Source: Alphaproteobacteria bacterium (GTDB lineage: Bacteria; Pseudomonadota; Alphaproteobacteria; Rhodobacterales; Rhodobacteraceae). From it: a stretch of 64,000 bases of DNA. Shown in pieces: positions 48,078-56,650 of the stretch. The notes under the pieces were generated by a model, which was not told where the DNA came from, made no database searches, and saw nothing but the letters and a program-made list of their open reading frames with translations. Every line of letters starts with the position of its first letter. Position 1 is the first letter of the stretch. The translations under genes were made by a program, and so were the position numbers. The stretch spans positions 62,001 to 126,000 of the forward strand of contig JAUIFH010000002.1 in the NCBI GenBank assembly GCA_030429495.1. The letters are read 5' to 3'.

Positions 48078-48236
48078 TCAGCCGGGCGCGCCCGGAACCG
48101 TCGTGCAGTCGGATACGTCAAGCACCGGGTCGGTGGCGGTGCATTCCTCGCCGCTGATCGGGTAGTGGCCCGGTTCGGTGCATCCCAGCAGCAGCAGGCT
48201 GAGCGCGAGGGCGGTGGGGGTGAGCAGCTTGGTCAT
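48078..48236 (-). CDS. Small lipoprotein, 52 residues
   Basis: The frame begins MTKLLTPTALALSLLLLGC, a lipoprotein signal with the Cys of LLLGC as the modified residue (about 19). A short mature part follows with three more Cys and the acidic ECTATDPVLDV. The ATG at 48236 is preceded by AAGGAGACG. It is convergent with the acetyltransferase gene. Function unknown. Confidence 0.7.
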   Translation of the reverse strand: MTKLLTPTALALSLLLLGCTEPGHYPISGEECTATDPVLDVSDCTTVPGAPG

Positions 48237-48467
48237 GGACGTCTCCTTGTGAATTGCACGGCCCTTGTTGCCGCGCTTCCCTATCTGCTTCGGCGGGAAC
48301 CGGCGCGGACGAAATGATCCAGATCAAGCCCGGAAGGCCGGGTGCCTTGTGACGTCGCGGCAATGCGCGGACCTCCGCGTCCGCACCGAACTTGACCAGG
48401 GTCAATGTGCCCAGTCGAAAGACTTCGGATACTATGGGGCGAGGCAATCCATGAGGGGGAGACTACC

Positions 48468-48893
48468 ATGGCAAAGTCCGGCAATTCTGCGAACGCGTTT
48501 TCGGACGTCACGAAGCTGACGGATGCACTGTTCGGTGCCTATTCGATGGTCGATCCGTCTGCCGTTCCGGGTCTGGACGTGCCCCGGAACATTTTGGGCG
48601 AGGCGGAAGAGTTTTCAAAACGCTGGCTGGCGCGGCGGCAGGATGCCGCGCGTTCGACGCTGACGACCAGCGCTGCCGTCATCGCCGGCGGGGTGGCCGA
48701 CCCCTCGGCCACGCTGCGGGCGCTTTCCGACTGGCAGGCACAGTCCGTCAGCCGCGCCACCGAGGATGTCCGCGACTGGTTCGAGTTCTGCAACCGCTGC
48801 GCCGCCCATTTTGCGAATTCGACACCTGGCGGTTCCGTGCCGGGGGCATCCTCTCGCGCGCGGCAGAAGGGCCGGCACGCGACGCCGCTGTAA
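48468..48893 (+). CDS. Phasin-like protein
   Basis: The 141-residue protein is mostly helical, hydrophilic and without membrane spans (LTDALFGAYSMV, WQAQSVSRATEDVRDWFEFCNRC). The amphipathic helix pattern and length resemble phasin-related proteins that coat storage granules. The start at 48468 follows GAGGGGGAGA. No polyhydroxyalkanoate gene is near, so the link is tentative. Confidence 0.55.
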   Translation: MAKSGNSANAFSDVTKLTDALFGAYSMVDPSAVPGLDVPRNILGEAEEFSKRWLARRQDAARSTLTTSAAVIAGGVADPSATLRALSDWQAQSVSRATEDVRDWFEFCNRCAAHFANSTPGGSVPGASSRARQKGRHATPL

Positions 48894-48915
48894 ACGCGCC
48901 AGGGCTCGGTGAGTG

Positions 48916-49137
48916 ATGGCGCTGAAGGTCTGGATCAAGCGGCGACTTGTCTGGATTCGGCGCAATGTGCCGCCCGGGGCACGGACGCTTCTGGGCCTTG
49001 TCCTGATTATCGGCGGGGTTTTCGGTTTCCTGCCGATCCTCGGCTTCTGGATGGTGCCGCTCGGCGTGCTTGTCGTCGCGCTCGACGTCCGGCCGCTGCT
49101 TGCCGCACTGCGGGCGCGGTGCGGTCGCGGCGACTAG
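48916..49137 (+). CDS. Small membrane protein with two hydrophobic segments
   Basis: The 73-residue protein has a basic N-terminus (LKVWIKRRLVWIRR), then hydrophobic stretches LLGLVLIIGGVFGFLPILGF and MVPLGVLVVAL, which look like a two-helix hairpin similar to PGPGW-type proteins. It sits 22 bp after the phasin-like gene and is probably cotranscribed. Function unknown. Confidence 0.7.
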   Translation: MALKVWIKRRLVWIRRNVPPGARTLLGLVLIIGGVFGFLPILGFWMVPLGVLVVALDVRPLLAALRARCGRGD

Positions 49138-49140
49138 GGC

Positions 49141-50175
49141 TCACCCCCGCCGGATCGTCTCGCCGGGCTGCAGGGTCGGCGTCAGTTCCACGCATTCGCC
49201 GCCGATCAAGCCGGTGTCCGACCGACCGGCGATAATTGCAGCAGCGCGGCGCCCGATTTCATGCCGGCAGGCATCCATCGTGGCGAGCCTTCGCGGCAAC
49301 CCTTCGAGCAGATCGACCCCGTTGAAGCCGGCAAGCCCGATTTTGCCCGGCACGTCGATCCCCTTTTCAAGGCAGTAGAGCAGCCCGCCTGCGCCAATCA
49401 TGTCGTTGGAGTAGTAGATGAAATCGAGATCCGGGTTGCGCTTGAGGATTGCCTCGGTCATCTCCCGCCCCTTTAGAAGCGCCGAGCCGCCCGAATAGAA
49501 CTCCCGGTCCGCCAGTTCGATCCCGGCTTCCGCCAGCCCCGCCTCGAACCCTTCAAGCCGCTTTCTCGCGCGGTGGTCGTAGGGCATTTTCGTCCCAAGG
49601 AAGCCGATCTTGCGATAGCCCTCGGCGATGATCGCGCGCGCCATCTCCAGCCCCGCGCGCCGGTGCGAGATGCCGACCACGGAATCGATCGGCGTTCCGT
49701 CCACATCCATGATCTCGACGATCGGAATCCCGGCGTTCTGAAGCATCGCGCGCGCCGCGTCGGTATGTTCAAGTCCGGCCACGATGACGCCGGAGGGCCG
49801 CCAGGACAGCATTTCGTATAGCACCGCCTCCTCGCGTTCGGCGGAATAGTTGGTCACGCCGAAAACCGGTTGCAGGCCGGTTTCCTCAAGCTCCTGCGAT
49901 ATCCCGCTCAGGACATCGGGAAAGACGAGGTTGGAGAGTGACGGGATGATAACGGCGACGAGGTTCACGCGCTGGGAGGCGAGCGCGCCGGCGATCTTGT
50001 TGGGGACGTAGCCGAGCTGCTTGGCGGCGATGAGGACCCGTTCGCGCGTCGCGGGGGAAACGTCGCCGCGGTTGCGAAGCACCCTGCTGACGGTCATTTC
50101 GGACACGCCGGACGCTTCGGAGACGTCGCGCAGGGTTAGCGCACGCTTGGATTCGGCTTCGCCGCTACTGCTCAC
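49141..50175 (-). CDS. LacI-family transcriptional regulator
   Basis: The 344-residue repressor has an N-terminal LacI helix-turn-helix (LRDVSEASGVSEMTVSRVLR, about 12-32), hinge KIAGALASQRVN, and a periplasmic-binding-like effector domain. The N-terminal GTG at 50175 follows GGGGGA; an ATG at 50199 is the alternative. The effector domain is most like gluconate-type GntR proteins. It is divergent from regA and has no sugar gene beside it, so its targets are elsewhere. Confidence 0.9.
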   Translation of the reverse strand: MSSSGEAESKRALTLRDVSEASGVSEMTVSRVLRNRGDVSPATRERVLIAAKQLGYVPNKIAGALASQRVNLVAVIIPSLSNLVFPDVLSGISQELEETGLQPVFGVTNYSAEREEAVLYEMLSWRPSGVIVAGLEHTDAARAMLQNAGIPIVEIMDVDGTPIDSVVGISHRRAGLEMARAIIAEGYRKIGFLGTKMPYDHRARKRLEGFEAGLAEAGIELADREFYSGGSALLKGREMTEAILKRNPDLDFIYYSNDMIGAGGLLYCLEKGIDVPGKIGLAGFNGVDLLEGLPRRLATMDACRHEIGRRAAAIIAGRSDTGLIGGECVELTPTLQPGETIRRG

Positions 50176-50345
50176 ATGGTCCCCCGTTTCAAGTGGCATC
50201 TTCTGATTAACGCCAAAGATTCTGGTTGTCCAAGCAAAGACGTGCCGCCGCATTCGTACCCGCGGGCCGGCATGGCGCGGCGTGCCAAATTGACCCCCGG
50301 CGCGCAAGGCCATAGAACCGGATGACACGATCGAAAGGGACGCCG

Positions 50346-50900
50346 ATGGCCGGAGAGGAATTCGCGGAGCTTGGGCCCGACCGGACATTGCTTCTGGTCG
50401 ACGATGACGCGCCGTTTGTAAATCGCCTCGCACGGGCGATGGAAAAGCGTGGCTTTTCTCCGGTGACGGCGGAAAGCGTCGCGGAAGGGCGTGCGGCGGC
50501 GATGGCCCGGCCTCCGGCTTACGCGGTGGTCGACCTTCGTCTGGGCGATGGTAACGGGCTGGATATCGTCGAAGTGCTGCGCGAAAGGCGGCCCGATTGC
50601 CGCGTCGTCGTCCTGACGGGCTATGGCGCGATCGCAACCGCCGTAGCCGCCGTTAAAATCGGTGCGGTCGATTATCTTTCAAAGCCGGCCGACGCCGAGG
50701 ATATTACAAAGGCGCTGTTGTCGCGCGGCGATGTCCTGCCACCCCCGCCGGAAAACCCGATGTCGGCCGACCGCGTCCGTTGGGAACATATTCAGCGCGT
50801 TTACGAGCTTTGCGATCGGAATATATCGGAAACGGCACGCCGCCTGAGTATGCATCGCCGGACGCTTCAGCGGATTCTCGCTAAACGCAGCCCCAAATGA
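50346..50900 (+). CDS. regA: Redox response regulator RegA/PrrA
   Basis: The 184-residue protein matches RegA/PrrA/ActR in length and content. The receiver has LLLVDDDAPF and the phospho-acceptor in YAVVDLRLGDGNGLD. The linker holds the Pro run LPPPPENPMSADRVRWEHIQR. The C-terminal Fis-type helix-turn-helix is NISETARRLSMHRRTLQRILAK. It controls photosynthesis, respiration and nitrogen fixation in relatives. The start at 50346 follows AAAGGGACG. The usual partners senC and regB are not upstream here. Confidence 0.95.
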   Translation: MAGEEFAELGPDRTLLLVDDDAPFVNRLARAMEKRGFSPVTAESVAEGRAAAMARPPAYAVVDLRLGDGNGLDIVEVLRERRPDCRVVVLTGYGAIATAVAAVKIGAVDYLSKPADAEDITKALLSRGDVLPPPPENPMSADRVRWEHIQRVYELCDRNISETARRLSMHRRTLQRILAKRSPK

Positions 50901-50994
50901 AGCTTTAATATCCAAGATTTAGGCCACGGCGCTTGCGTAATTCGTCGTTCCGTCATTAATTGACGGCGCTGTCTGTGAAATAAGGAAGCGAACT

Positions 50995-51309
50995 GTGAAA
51001 CTAGATCTGACCGCAATGTCACTGAAAGAACTGAAAGACCTTCAAAAACAGGTGGCGCGGCAAATTGAAGGGTTTGAGGCGCGCAAAAAGCGTGAGGCAC
51101 TCGCAGCGGTTGAAGAAAAGGCAAAAGCACTCGGCTTTTCATTGAATGAGTTGGTCGGTACGATTGCCACCCGGAAGAGAAAACCTGCCAAGCCGAAATA
51201 TGCCAACCCTGCGAACAAGTCTGAAACCTGGACCGGTCGTGGACGCAAGCCGCGCTGGGTTGAGGCCGCGTTGAAGGGTGGCAAGAAGCTGGACGACCTC
51301 GCGATCTAG
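50995..51309 (+). CDS. hvrA: H-NS-like regulator HvrA
   Basis: The 104-residue protein begins at GTG 50995 (AAGGAAGCG before it). A coiled-coil N-terminal helix (LKELKDLQKQVARQIEGFEARKK in outline) leads to the H-NS-type DNA-binding motif KYANPANKSETWTGRGRKPRWV. In R. capsulatus hvrA follows regA and tunes photosynthesis genes to light. The same order is kept here. Its stop overlaps the convergent LysR stop. Confidence 0.93.
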   Translation: MKLDLTAMSLKELKDLQKQVARQIEGFEARKKREALAAVEEKAKALGFSLNELVGTIATRKRKPAKPKYANPANKSETWTGRGRKPRWVEAALKGGKKLDDLAI

Positions 51310-52187
51310 TCGGTCGCGACAAGCCAGCGAAGAAATGTCCGCGCTGCCGGCCGCAGCGGGCCGGGCGGCGTGACGATGTGATAGCCGAAATTGTCGTCCT
51401 CGTTATCGAGGACGACGCGAAGCGTCCCGTTGCGAAGGTCGTTCTCAACAAGGGCCGCGCTTGCGACATGCAACCCGTAGCCTTGCCGCGCTGCCGACAG
51501 AAGCAGCTCTTCGGTCGGAAATTCGGTGATCTTCAGCAGCGCCGGGTCCAGCCCCGTGCAGCAGGCGATCCATTGGCGCTGCTCGGGCCAATCCGTCTCA
51601 AGCACCCAAGGAAGATCGGCCAATTCCTCTGGCGGGATCGCGGCACGGCCGCCGAACAGCGCGGGCGCCGCGACGATCATCTGGCGCGCCGAGGCCAGGA
51701 ATCGTGCATCGACGCCCGGCCACGTGCCGCTGCCATAGCGGATGCCGATGTCGATCCGTTCGCGCCGCAGGTCTAGAACGCGCGGATCGGGGCGCAGTGA
51801 TACGGTCAGCCCGGGATGACGCGACCAGAGCTTTCCAAGCCGCGGCATCAGCCAGTTGGTCGCGAAGGTCGGGGTGAGCGTGACGGTCACGGGCCTGTCC
51901 TCATCCTCGTCCCGAAGCGCGGCCAGCGCCGTCTGTATACCGCCAAAACCCTCATTCAGTGCCGACGCGAGCAGATGGCCCTCGGGCGTGACGGCAAGGC
52001 TGCGCCCGTCACGATGGACAAGGGCAAGGCCCAGATGGGCCTCAAGCCCGCGCACCTGTTGCGCAATGGCGGCATGGGTCACGTTGAGCGCGCGCCCGGC
52101 GGCGCTGAAGCCGCCCAGACGCACGGTCGCCTCGAATGCACGCAGTGCCGGCAGCGGCGGAAAGTGGAGCCAGTCGATCTCGTCCAT
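51306..52187 (-). CDS. LysR-family regulator (GcvA-like)
   Basis: The 293-residue protein has the LysR helix-turn-helix (about 10-70: LPALRAFEATVRLGGFSAAGRALNVTHAAIAQQVRGLE in outline) and the effector domain. The NVTHAAISQQ-type recognition helix is the GcvA subgroup, often linked to amino-acid or antibiotic-resistance genes. It is divergent from the DUF1127 gene, whose promoter it may control. Confidence 0.92.
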   Translation of the reverse strand: MDEIDWLHFPPLPALRAFEATVRLGGFSAAGRALNVTHAAIAQQVRGLEAHLGLALVHRDGRSLAVTPEGHLLASALNEGFGGIQTALAALRDEDEDRPVTVTLTPTFATNWLMPRLGKLWSRHPGLTVSLRPDPRVLDLRRERIDIGIRYGSGTWPGVDARFLASARQMIVAAPALFGGRAAIPPEELADLPWVLETDWPEQRQWIACCTGLDPALLKITEFPTEELLLSAARQGYGLHVASAALVENDLRNGTLRVVLDNEDDNFGYHIVTPPGPLRPAARTFLRWLVATD

Positions 52188-52284
52188 ATAAAACTACAGC
52201 TTACAATACAGAAATCCTTCTGACTCTGATCATAGCGATATTTCACCTATTCTGGCGATACAAAACGTAGCCGGAGAACATGAA

Positions 52285-52500
52285 ATGTTACAGACCTTTG
52301 CAGATGTGTTCCGTATCGCGACCTTCCAGCCGAAACCCGTGACGAAAGCGTCTGGCCCTCTTGAGCGGGACGAGGAACTACGCCGGTTGCGGTCGGAACT
52401 TCCCCATCTCGACGCTCATCTTCTGCGCGATATCGGTCTCGAGCCGGAGGAGCACGACGAGGAATACCACACGCCGATCTGGCGCTGGTCACCCCGCTAA
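52285..52500 (+). CDS. DUF1127 family small protein
   Basis: The 71-residue protein carries the DUF1127 core RRLRSELPHLDAHLLRDIGL (about 33-52), a short Arg-rich family (YjiS-like) that affects sRNA and phosphate or carbon responses in alphaproteobacteria. The tail PIWRWSPR is usual. The start at 52285 has GGAGAACATGAA-like sequence before it. A palindromic repeat follows the stop. Confidence 0.85.
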   Translation: MLQTFADVFRIATFQPKPVTKASGPLERDEELRRLRSELPHLDAHLLRDIGLEPEEHDEEYHTPIWRWSPR

Positions 52501-52561
52501 AGCGTTTCCGGTTTGGATCGAAACAGGTTCGAATTCGGATTCAGCTTGAATCCGAAACGCT
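52499..52561. repeat. Palindromic intergenic repeat, copy 2
   Basis: AGCGTTTC (52501-52508) pairs with GAAACGCT (52554-52561). Inside it, CGGATTCA (52536-52543) pairs with TGAATCCG (52547-52554) around a 3-base loop. It starts at a gene stop as copy 1 does after infB. The HD gene lies on the other strand at its end. Confidence 0.65.
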
Positions 52562-53159
52562 ATTGGCAGGCCGCCATGAGATCGGCGTGGCGGGCGACAA
52601 ACTCTGCGCGCGCCTCGACAGGTGCGCGCAGCTTGATCGTGAGACCCCGCGCCAGCGCCGGGTCGGGTACGCCGAAAAGTCGGCCGGCCTCCGCCCGAGT
52701 GAAGCCTGCGATCTGCACCGCTTCCAGCCATGCGGAGACCTTGTCGGCGCGCTTGATCTCCTTCCGGATTGGCGCTGGCAGGTCCACGGGAATGCCGAAC
52801 CGGATATGGACAGCCGCCGCAAGGCGTTCGTCCATTGCCTTGTAGTCGGGTCCGACCGCGGCCTTCACCGGGCTGATCATGTCGCCGATGACATATTCCG
52901 GCGCGTCATGCAAAAGCGCCGCCAGCCGCCAGCGCGCCGCGATGCCGGGATTGGCGCGCGCGAATATCTCTTCCACCAGCAACGAGTGCTCCGCGACGGA
53001 ATAGGGCCAATCCCCCAGGGTCTGCCCGTTCCACCGCGCGACGAAGGCGAGGCCGTGGGCAATATCCTCGACCTCGATATCAAGCGGTGACGGATCGAGC
53101 AGGTCGAGCCTGCGGCCCGAAAGCATGCGTTGCCACGCGCGGGTCTGCTTGGGGGGCAT
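52560..53159 (-). CDS. HD-domain phosphohydrolase (YfbR-like)
   Basis: The 199-residue protein has an HD fold: VAEHSLLVEEI (first His), ALLHDAPEYVIGD with the HD pair, and a later Asp in RADKVSAWLEA. This is the 5'-nucleotidase-like HD group. ATG at 53159 has AAGGACGATC before it; an in-frame ATG at 53186 adds 9 residues. The frame continues across ahcY but that part is a shadow. Confidence 0.85.
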   Translation of the reverse strand: MPPKQTRAWQRMLSGRRLDLLDPSPLDIEVEDIAHGLAFVARWNGQTLGDWPYSVAEHSLLVEEIFARANPGIAARWRLAALLHDAPEYVIGDMISPVKAAVGPDYKAMDERLAAAVHIRFGIPVDLPAPIRKEIKRADKVSAWLEAVQIAGFTRAEAGRLFGVPDPALARGLTIKLRAPVEARAEFVARHADLMAACQ

Positions 53160-53372
53160 CCGGGATCGTCCTTCACGTTTCGTCATTGCCGGACACAGGA
53201 CCGGTGAGTGCCGGATAAAATCCCTGACGGGGAATGGGCAAGCGTTTTTGAACCGGTGCCCGCGGTTTTGGACGGATTGATGCGCCAACCCGGCTGCGAC
53301 GCCTGATTGATTGCCGCGAGGCGGCGGCAATGCTATCTGACCGACAACGTAGATTTTCCGGGAGACCGGCTT

Positions 53373-54767
53373 ATGCCGAAAGATTTCATCGTCCGCGACA
53401 TCAGCCTTGCCGGCTATGGTCGCAAGGAACTCGATATCGCCGAAACCGAAATGCCGGGCCTGATGGCTTTGCGGGAAGAATTCGGATCGTCCAAGCCACT
53501 GAAAGGCGCGCGGATCGCCGGGTCGCTGCACATGACGGTGCAGACCGCCGTGTTGATCGAAACGCTGACGGCCCTTGGCGCGGATGTGCGCTGGGCGTCG
53601 TGCAACATCTTCTCGACCCAGGACCACGCTGCCGCCGCTATCGCCGAAAGCGGTGTGCCGGTCTTTGCCATCAAGGGTGAGACGCTGGAGGATTACTGGG
53701 CCTATACCGACAAGATCTTCCAGTTCGAGGAAGGCACCTGCAACATGATCCTCGACGACGGCGGGGACGCGACGCTTTACATCCTGATGGGCGCGCGGGT
53801 TGAGAATGGTGAGACCGGCCTGATCGAGACGCCGACCAGCGAGGAAGAGGTCTGTCTCTTCGCGCAGATCAAGAAGCGCCTGAAGGAAAGCCCGGGCTGG
53901 TTCACCAAGCAGCGTGACGCGATCAAGGGTGTGTCCGAGGAAACCACGACCGGCGTTCACCGTCTCTATGACCTGCACAAGAAGGGCCTTCTGCCCTTCC
54001 CGGCGATCAACGTGAACGACTCCGTCACCAAGTCGAAGTTTGACAACAAGTACGGCTGCAAGGAATCGCTGGTTGACGGTATCCGTCGCGCCACCGACAC
54101 CATGATGGCGGGCAAGGTCGCCGTCGTCTGCGGTTACGGCGATGTCGGCAAGGGTTCCGCCGCCTCGCTTCGCGGCGCCGGCGCCCGCGTTAAGGTGACG
54201 GAGATCGACCCGATCTGCGCGCTTCAGGCCGCGATGGACGGGTTCGAGGTTGTCGTTCTGGAAGACGTCATCGAAAGCGCTGACATCTTCATCACAACCA
54301 CCGGCAACAAGGACGTGATCCGCATCGAGCATATGCGCGCGATGAAGGACATGGCCATCGTCGGTAACATCGGCCATTTCGACAATGAAATTCAGGTCGC
54401 CGCGCTCAAGAACCACAAATGGACCAACATCAAGGACCAGGTGGACATGATCGAGATGCCGTCGGGAGCACGGATCATCCTTCTCTCCGAAGGCCGCCTC
54501 CTGAACCTCGGCAACGCCACCGGCCACCCCAGCTTTGTCATGTCGGCGAGCTTCACCAACCAGGTCCTCGCCCAGATCGAACTTTGGACCAAGGGCAAGG
54601 ACTACAAGCCCGGCGTCTACATCCTGCCGAAGCATCTCGATGAGAAGGTCGCGCGGCTGCATCTGGCGAAGATCGGCGTGAAACTGACGGAACTCCGCAA
54701 GGATCAGGCCGATTATATCGGCGTAACCGTGGCCGGCCCCTACAAGTCGGACCACTACCGCTACTGA
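53373..54767 (+). CDS. ahcY: Adenosylhomocysteinase
   Basis: The 464-residue NAD-dependent enzyme splits S-adenosylhomocysteine into adenosine and homocysteine. It has [27 protein letters not shown], the Rossmann motif [10 protein letters not shown] (about 255), GNIGHFDNE and the NAD-contacting C-terminal KSDHYRY. The ATG at 53373 is chosen over longer frames because the family begins near there. A strong terminator follows. Confidence 0.98.
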   Translation: MPKDFIVRDISLAGYGRKELDIAETEMPGLMALREEFGSSKPLKGARIAGSLHMTVQTAVLIETLTALGADVRWASCNIFSTQDHAAAAIAESGVPVFAIKGETLEDYWAYTDKIFQFEEGTCNMILDDGGDATLYILMGARVENGETGLIETPTSEEEVCLFAQIKKRLKESPGWFTKQRDAIKGVSEETTTGVHRLYDLHKKGLLPFPAINVNDSVTKSKFDNKYGCKESLVDGIRRATDTMMAGKVAVVCGYGDVGKGSAASLRGAGARVKVTEIDPICALQAAMDGFEVVVLEDVIESADIFITTTGNKDVIRIEHMRAMKDMAIVGNIGHFDNEIQVAALKNHKWTNIKDQVDMIEMPSGARIILLSEGRLLNLGNATGHPSFVMSASFTNQVLAQIELWTKGKDYKPGVYILPKHLDEKVARLHLAKIGVKLTELRKDQADYIGVTVAGPYKSDHYRY

Positions 54768-54772
54768 TCGGC

Positions 54773-54800
54773 AAAGGGGCGCTTATGCGCCCCTTTTTTT
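54773..54800 (+). terminator. Intrinsic terminator after ahcY
   Basis: AAAGGGGCGC and GCGCCCCTTT form a 10-bp stem with a TTAT loop, followed by a run of T's. It lies 5 bp after the stop. Confidence 0.9.
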
Positions 54801-54959
54801 CGTCATTTATGAGCGAAATGTTGGAAGTTTCCCCTCGAATTCCAGCGCCTGCCGAGTTTTACTTTGCCCGTCGGACCGCACGACGTTACCTTCGCCCCCG
54901 CCGGGCGGCGAACCTGCGTCCGGGTCCGGAATGATCAAATGGGATAGTGGGAGATACCT

Positions 54960-55301
54960 ATGGGCAAGCGTGACGAACTGATCGCGAAATATGCCGACGA
55001 TCTGAAGAACAAGTGCGGGATGACGCCGGACATGGCGCTCCTGACGAAGGTGACGATCGGCTGCGGTCCGTCGATCTACGACGCCGATGCCTCCACCGTC
55101 GCGGCGGGGCAGGAATCCGAACTCGAAACCGTGAAGAACAACTTCCTCGTCAAGAAACTGGGCCTGAAGGACGGGCCGGAACTGATGGCGGCGATCAATT
55201 CGGTGATCGAGACCTATGGCCGGTCGGAGCGTAACAAATACCGTGCCGTGGTCTACTACATGCTGGTGAAGCACTTCGGCAAGGAAGTCGTCTACGCCTG
55301 A
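54960..55301 (+). CDS. DUF2853 family protein
   Basis: The 113-residue protein shows the family's opening KRDELIAKYADDLKNKCG and the later LTKVTIGCGPSIYDADASTV, KNNFLVKKLGL and YGRSERNKYRAVVYYML. It is a cytosolic protein of unknown function. The start at 54960 follows AGTGGGAGATA. Confidence 0.9.
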   Translation: MGKRDELIAKYADDLKNKCGMTPDMALLTKVTIGCGPSIYDADASTVAAGQESELETVKNNFLVKKLGLKDGPELMAAINSVIETYGRSERNKYRAVVYYMLVKHFGKEVVYA

Positions 55302-55473
55302 CGTCACCGGCAAGGGTTAACGCATGGTTCCCATAACCAGCTGATTTTGAACGGTATTGTTGGAAGTCTCTGCTTGCTCCGCAGCCGCGTTGCATATAGC
55401 GTGATCCCAACAGGCCAGTACGGCCGAGACCTTTCAGTTTCACGCGTGGTGCGAAGGGAGCACGTGGGGTGGC

Positions 55474-55505
55474 AAAGGGTCCCGGTTGGGTGGCCGGGAC
55501 CCTTT
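55474..55505. terminator. Long hairpin terminator between convergent genes
   Basis: AAAGGGTCCCGG (55474-55485) pairs perfectly with CCGGGACCCTTT (55494-55505) around an 8-base loop. A T-rich flank is present on the plus strand (TTTGTATTTC), and an A-run on the other, so it may act for both the DUF2853 side and the DUF1761 gene ending at 55512. Confidence 0.8.
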
Positions 55506-55511
55506 GTATTT

Positions 55512-55904
55512 CTAGAACAACCCCAGCACCGCGCCGATGATCGCAGAGCCGATCACCGCATAACCGCCATCGATATAGACAAGCGCGCGCGGGCGGTCGG
55601 CATAGGCGTAGTTGATCACGATCCAGGGCAGGGCGATGAACGCGCCAAGCCCGAGGCCCGAGACAAGACCCTTAACGATCGTGTCGATGCCCGCCATTCC
55701 GAAGATGTGACGCATCATTCCTGAAACGACCAGCATCGCGGCGCCGGCCATGATGAACGGCGTCACGCTCTTGTTGGCGGGCTTTCCGTCGGCATCCACG
55801 GCGATGCCGGTGGCGGCGATCCACTCCTTCGCCCATTTCATGTACCAGAAGGCCCCGAAGGCGTAGCCGGCGGCGGCCGCGACGATCACGTTGAATAACT
55901 CCAT
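55512..55904 (-). CDS. DUF1761 family membrane protein
   Basis: The 130-residue protein begins MELFNVIVAAAAGYAFGAFWYM, with about four hydrophobic segments. It resembles DUF1761 proteins (short membrane proteins with an early WYM motif). The ATG at 55904 has AAGGAAACGCC before it; 11 residues more would be needed for the next start upstream. Function unknown. Confidence 0.85.
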   Translation of the reverse strand: MELFNVIVAAAAGYAFGAFWYMKWAKEWIAATGIAVDADGKPANKSVTPFIMAGAAMLVVSGMMRHIFGMAGIDTIVKGLVSGLGLGAFIALPWIVINYAYADRPRALVYIDGGYAVIGSAIIGAVLGLF

Positions 55905-55961
55905 GGCGTTTCCTTGCGCGTTGATCGGTAGCGCCATGATGCCGCCGATTCGCCCCGCGGT

Positions 55962-56375
55962 CTACAATCCGCCAAGCGCGCGGATGATGCCCCATTCTTC
56001 CTCGGTCACGGGCTGGACCGAGAGGCGGGAATTCTTGACCAGAACCATATCGGTCAGGCGCGGATCGGCCTTGATCTCGTCAAGCGTGACGGGCCGCTTG
56101 AACGGTTCAACCGCCTTGATATCCACGCAATCCCAGCGCGGATCCTCGGTCGTGCTGTCGGGGTGGCTCAGGGCACAGACCTCGACCACGCCAACCACCG
56201 CCTTGCCGATATTGGAATGGTAGAAGAACCCCCGGTCGCCCAGCTTCATCGCCCGCATGTTGTTGCGCGCCTGATAGTTGCGTACGCCGTTCCATTCCTC
56301 ACCGACCTCACCTTTAGCGACCTGCTGCTCCCAGCTCCAGGTGTCGGGCTCCGATTTGAAAAGCCAGTAAGCCAT
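55962..56375 (-). CDS. EVE-domain protein
   Basis: The 137-residue protein is a complete EVE domain: YWLFKSEPDTWSWEQQ, WNGVRNYQARNNMRAMK, GDRGFFYHSN and LTDMVLVKNSRLSVQPVTEEEW. EVE domains are PUA-like and bind modified bases in DNA or RNA. The start (56375) overlaps the upstream stop by one base. Confidence 0.95.
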   Translation of the reverse strand: MAYWLFKSEPDTWSWEQQVAKGEVGEEWNGVRNYQARNNMRAMKLGDRGFFYHSNIGKAVVGVVEVCALSHPDSTTEDPRWDCVDIKAVEPFKRPVTLDEIKADPRLTDMVLVKNSRLSVQPVTEEEWGIIRALGGL

Positions 56376-56650
56376 CAGCCGATCACCTTCTTCCATTCCG
56401 TGACGCTCACGCTCTCGAACAGTCCGGCGGCCTTGTAGGGATCGCCCGTCGCCCATGCCTCCGCTGCATCCAGGCTGTCGGTTTCAAGGACCACCAGCGA
56501 TCCGCACATCTCGCCCTTCTCCAGAAACGGGCCCGCCATCCGGACGATGCCGGTCTTCTCGATATAGGCCAGGTGCGCGGCGCGGGTGTCGAGCCGGGTC
56601 TGCAGGTGGCCGGGCTTGTCCCGGCAGATGATGGCGTACAGCATGGTCAT
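56375..56650 (-). CDS. YciI-like protein
   Basis: The 91-residue protein fits the YciI/YCII alpha-beta fold: [56 protein letters not shown]. Catalytic His-Asp pairs are used by some relatives, with Asp in CRDKPG. It sits between gpsA and the EVE gene, overlapping both. Confidence 0.93.
   Translation of the reverse strand: MTMLYAIICRDKPGHLQTRLDTRAAHLAYIEKTGIVRMAGPFLEKGEMCGSLVVLETDSLDAAEAWATGDPYKAAGLFESVSVTEWKKVIG

Noticed and set aside
53187-53372. Possible SAH or SAM/SAH riboswitch before ahcY
   Set aside because: A small GC-rich hairpin is present near 53313-53332, but the conserved riboswitch core sequences are not recognisable.
52560-54755. 731-codon minus-strand frame spanning the HD gene and ahcY
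   Set aside because: Only the part from 53159 onward has HD-domain likeness and a ribosome site; the rest is antisense to ahcY.
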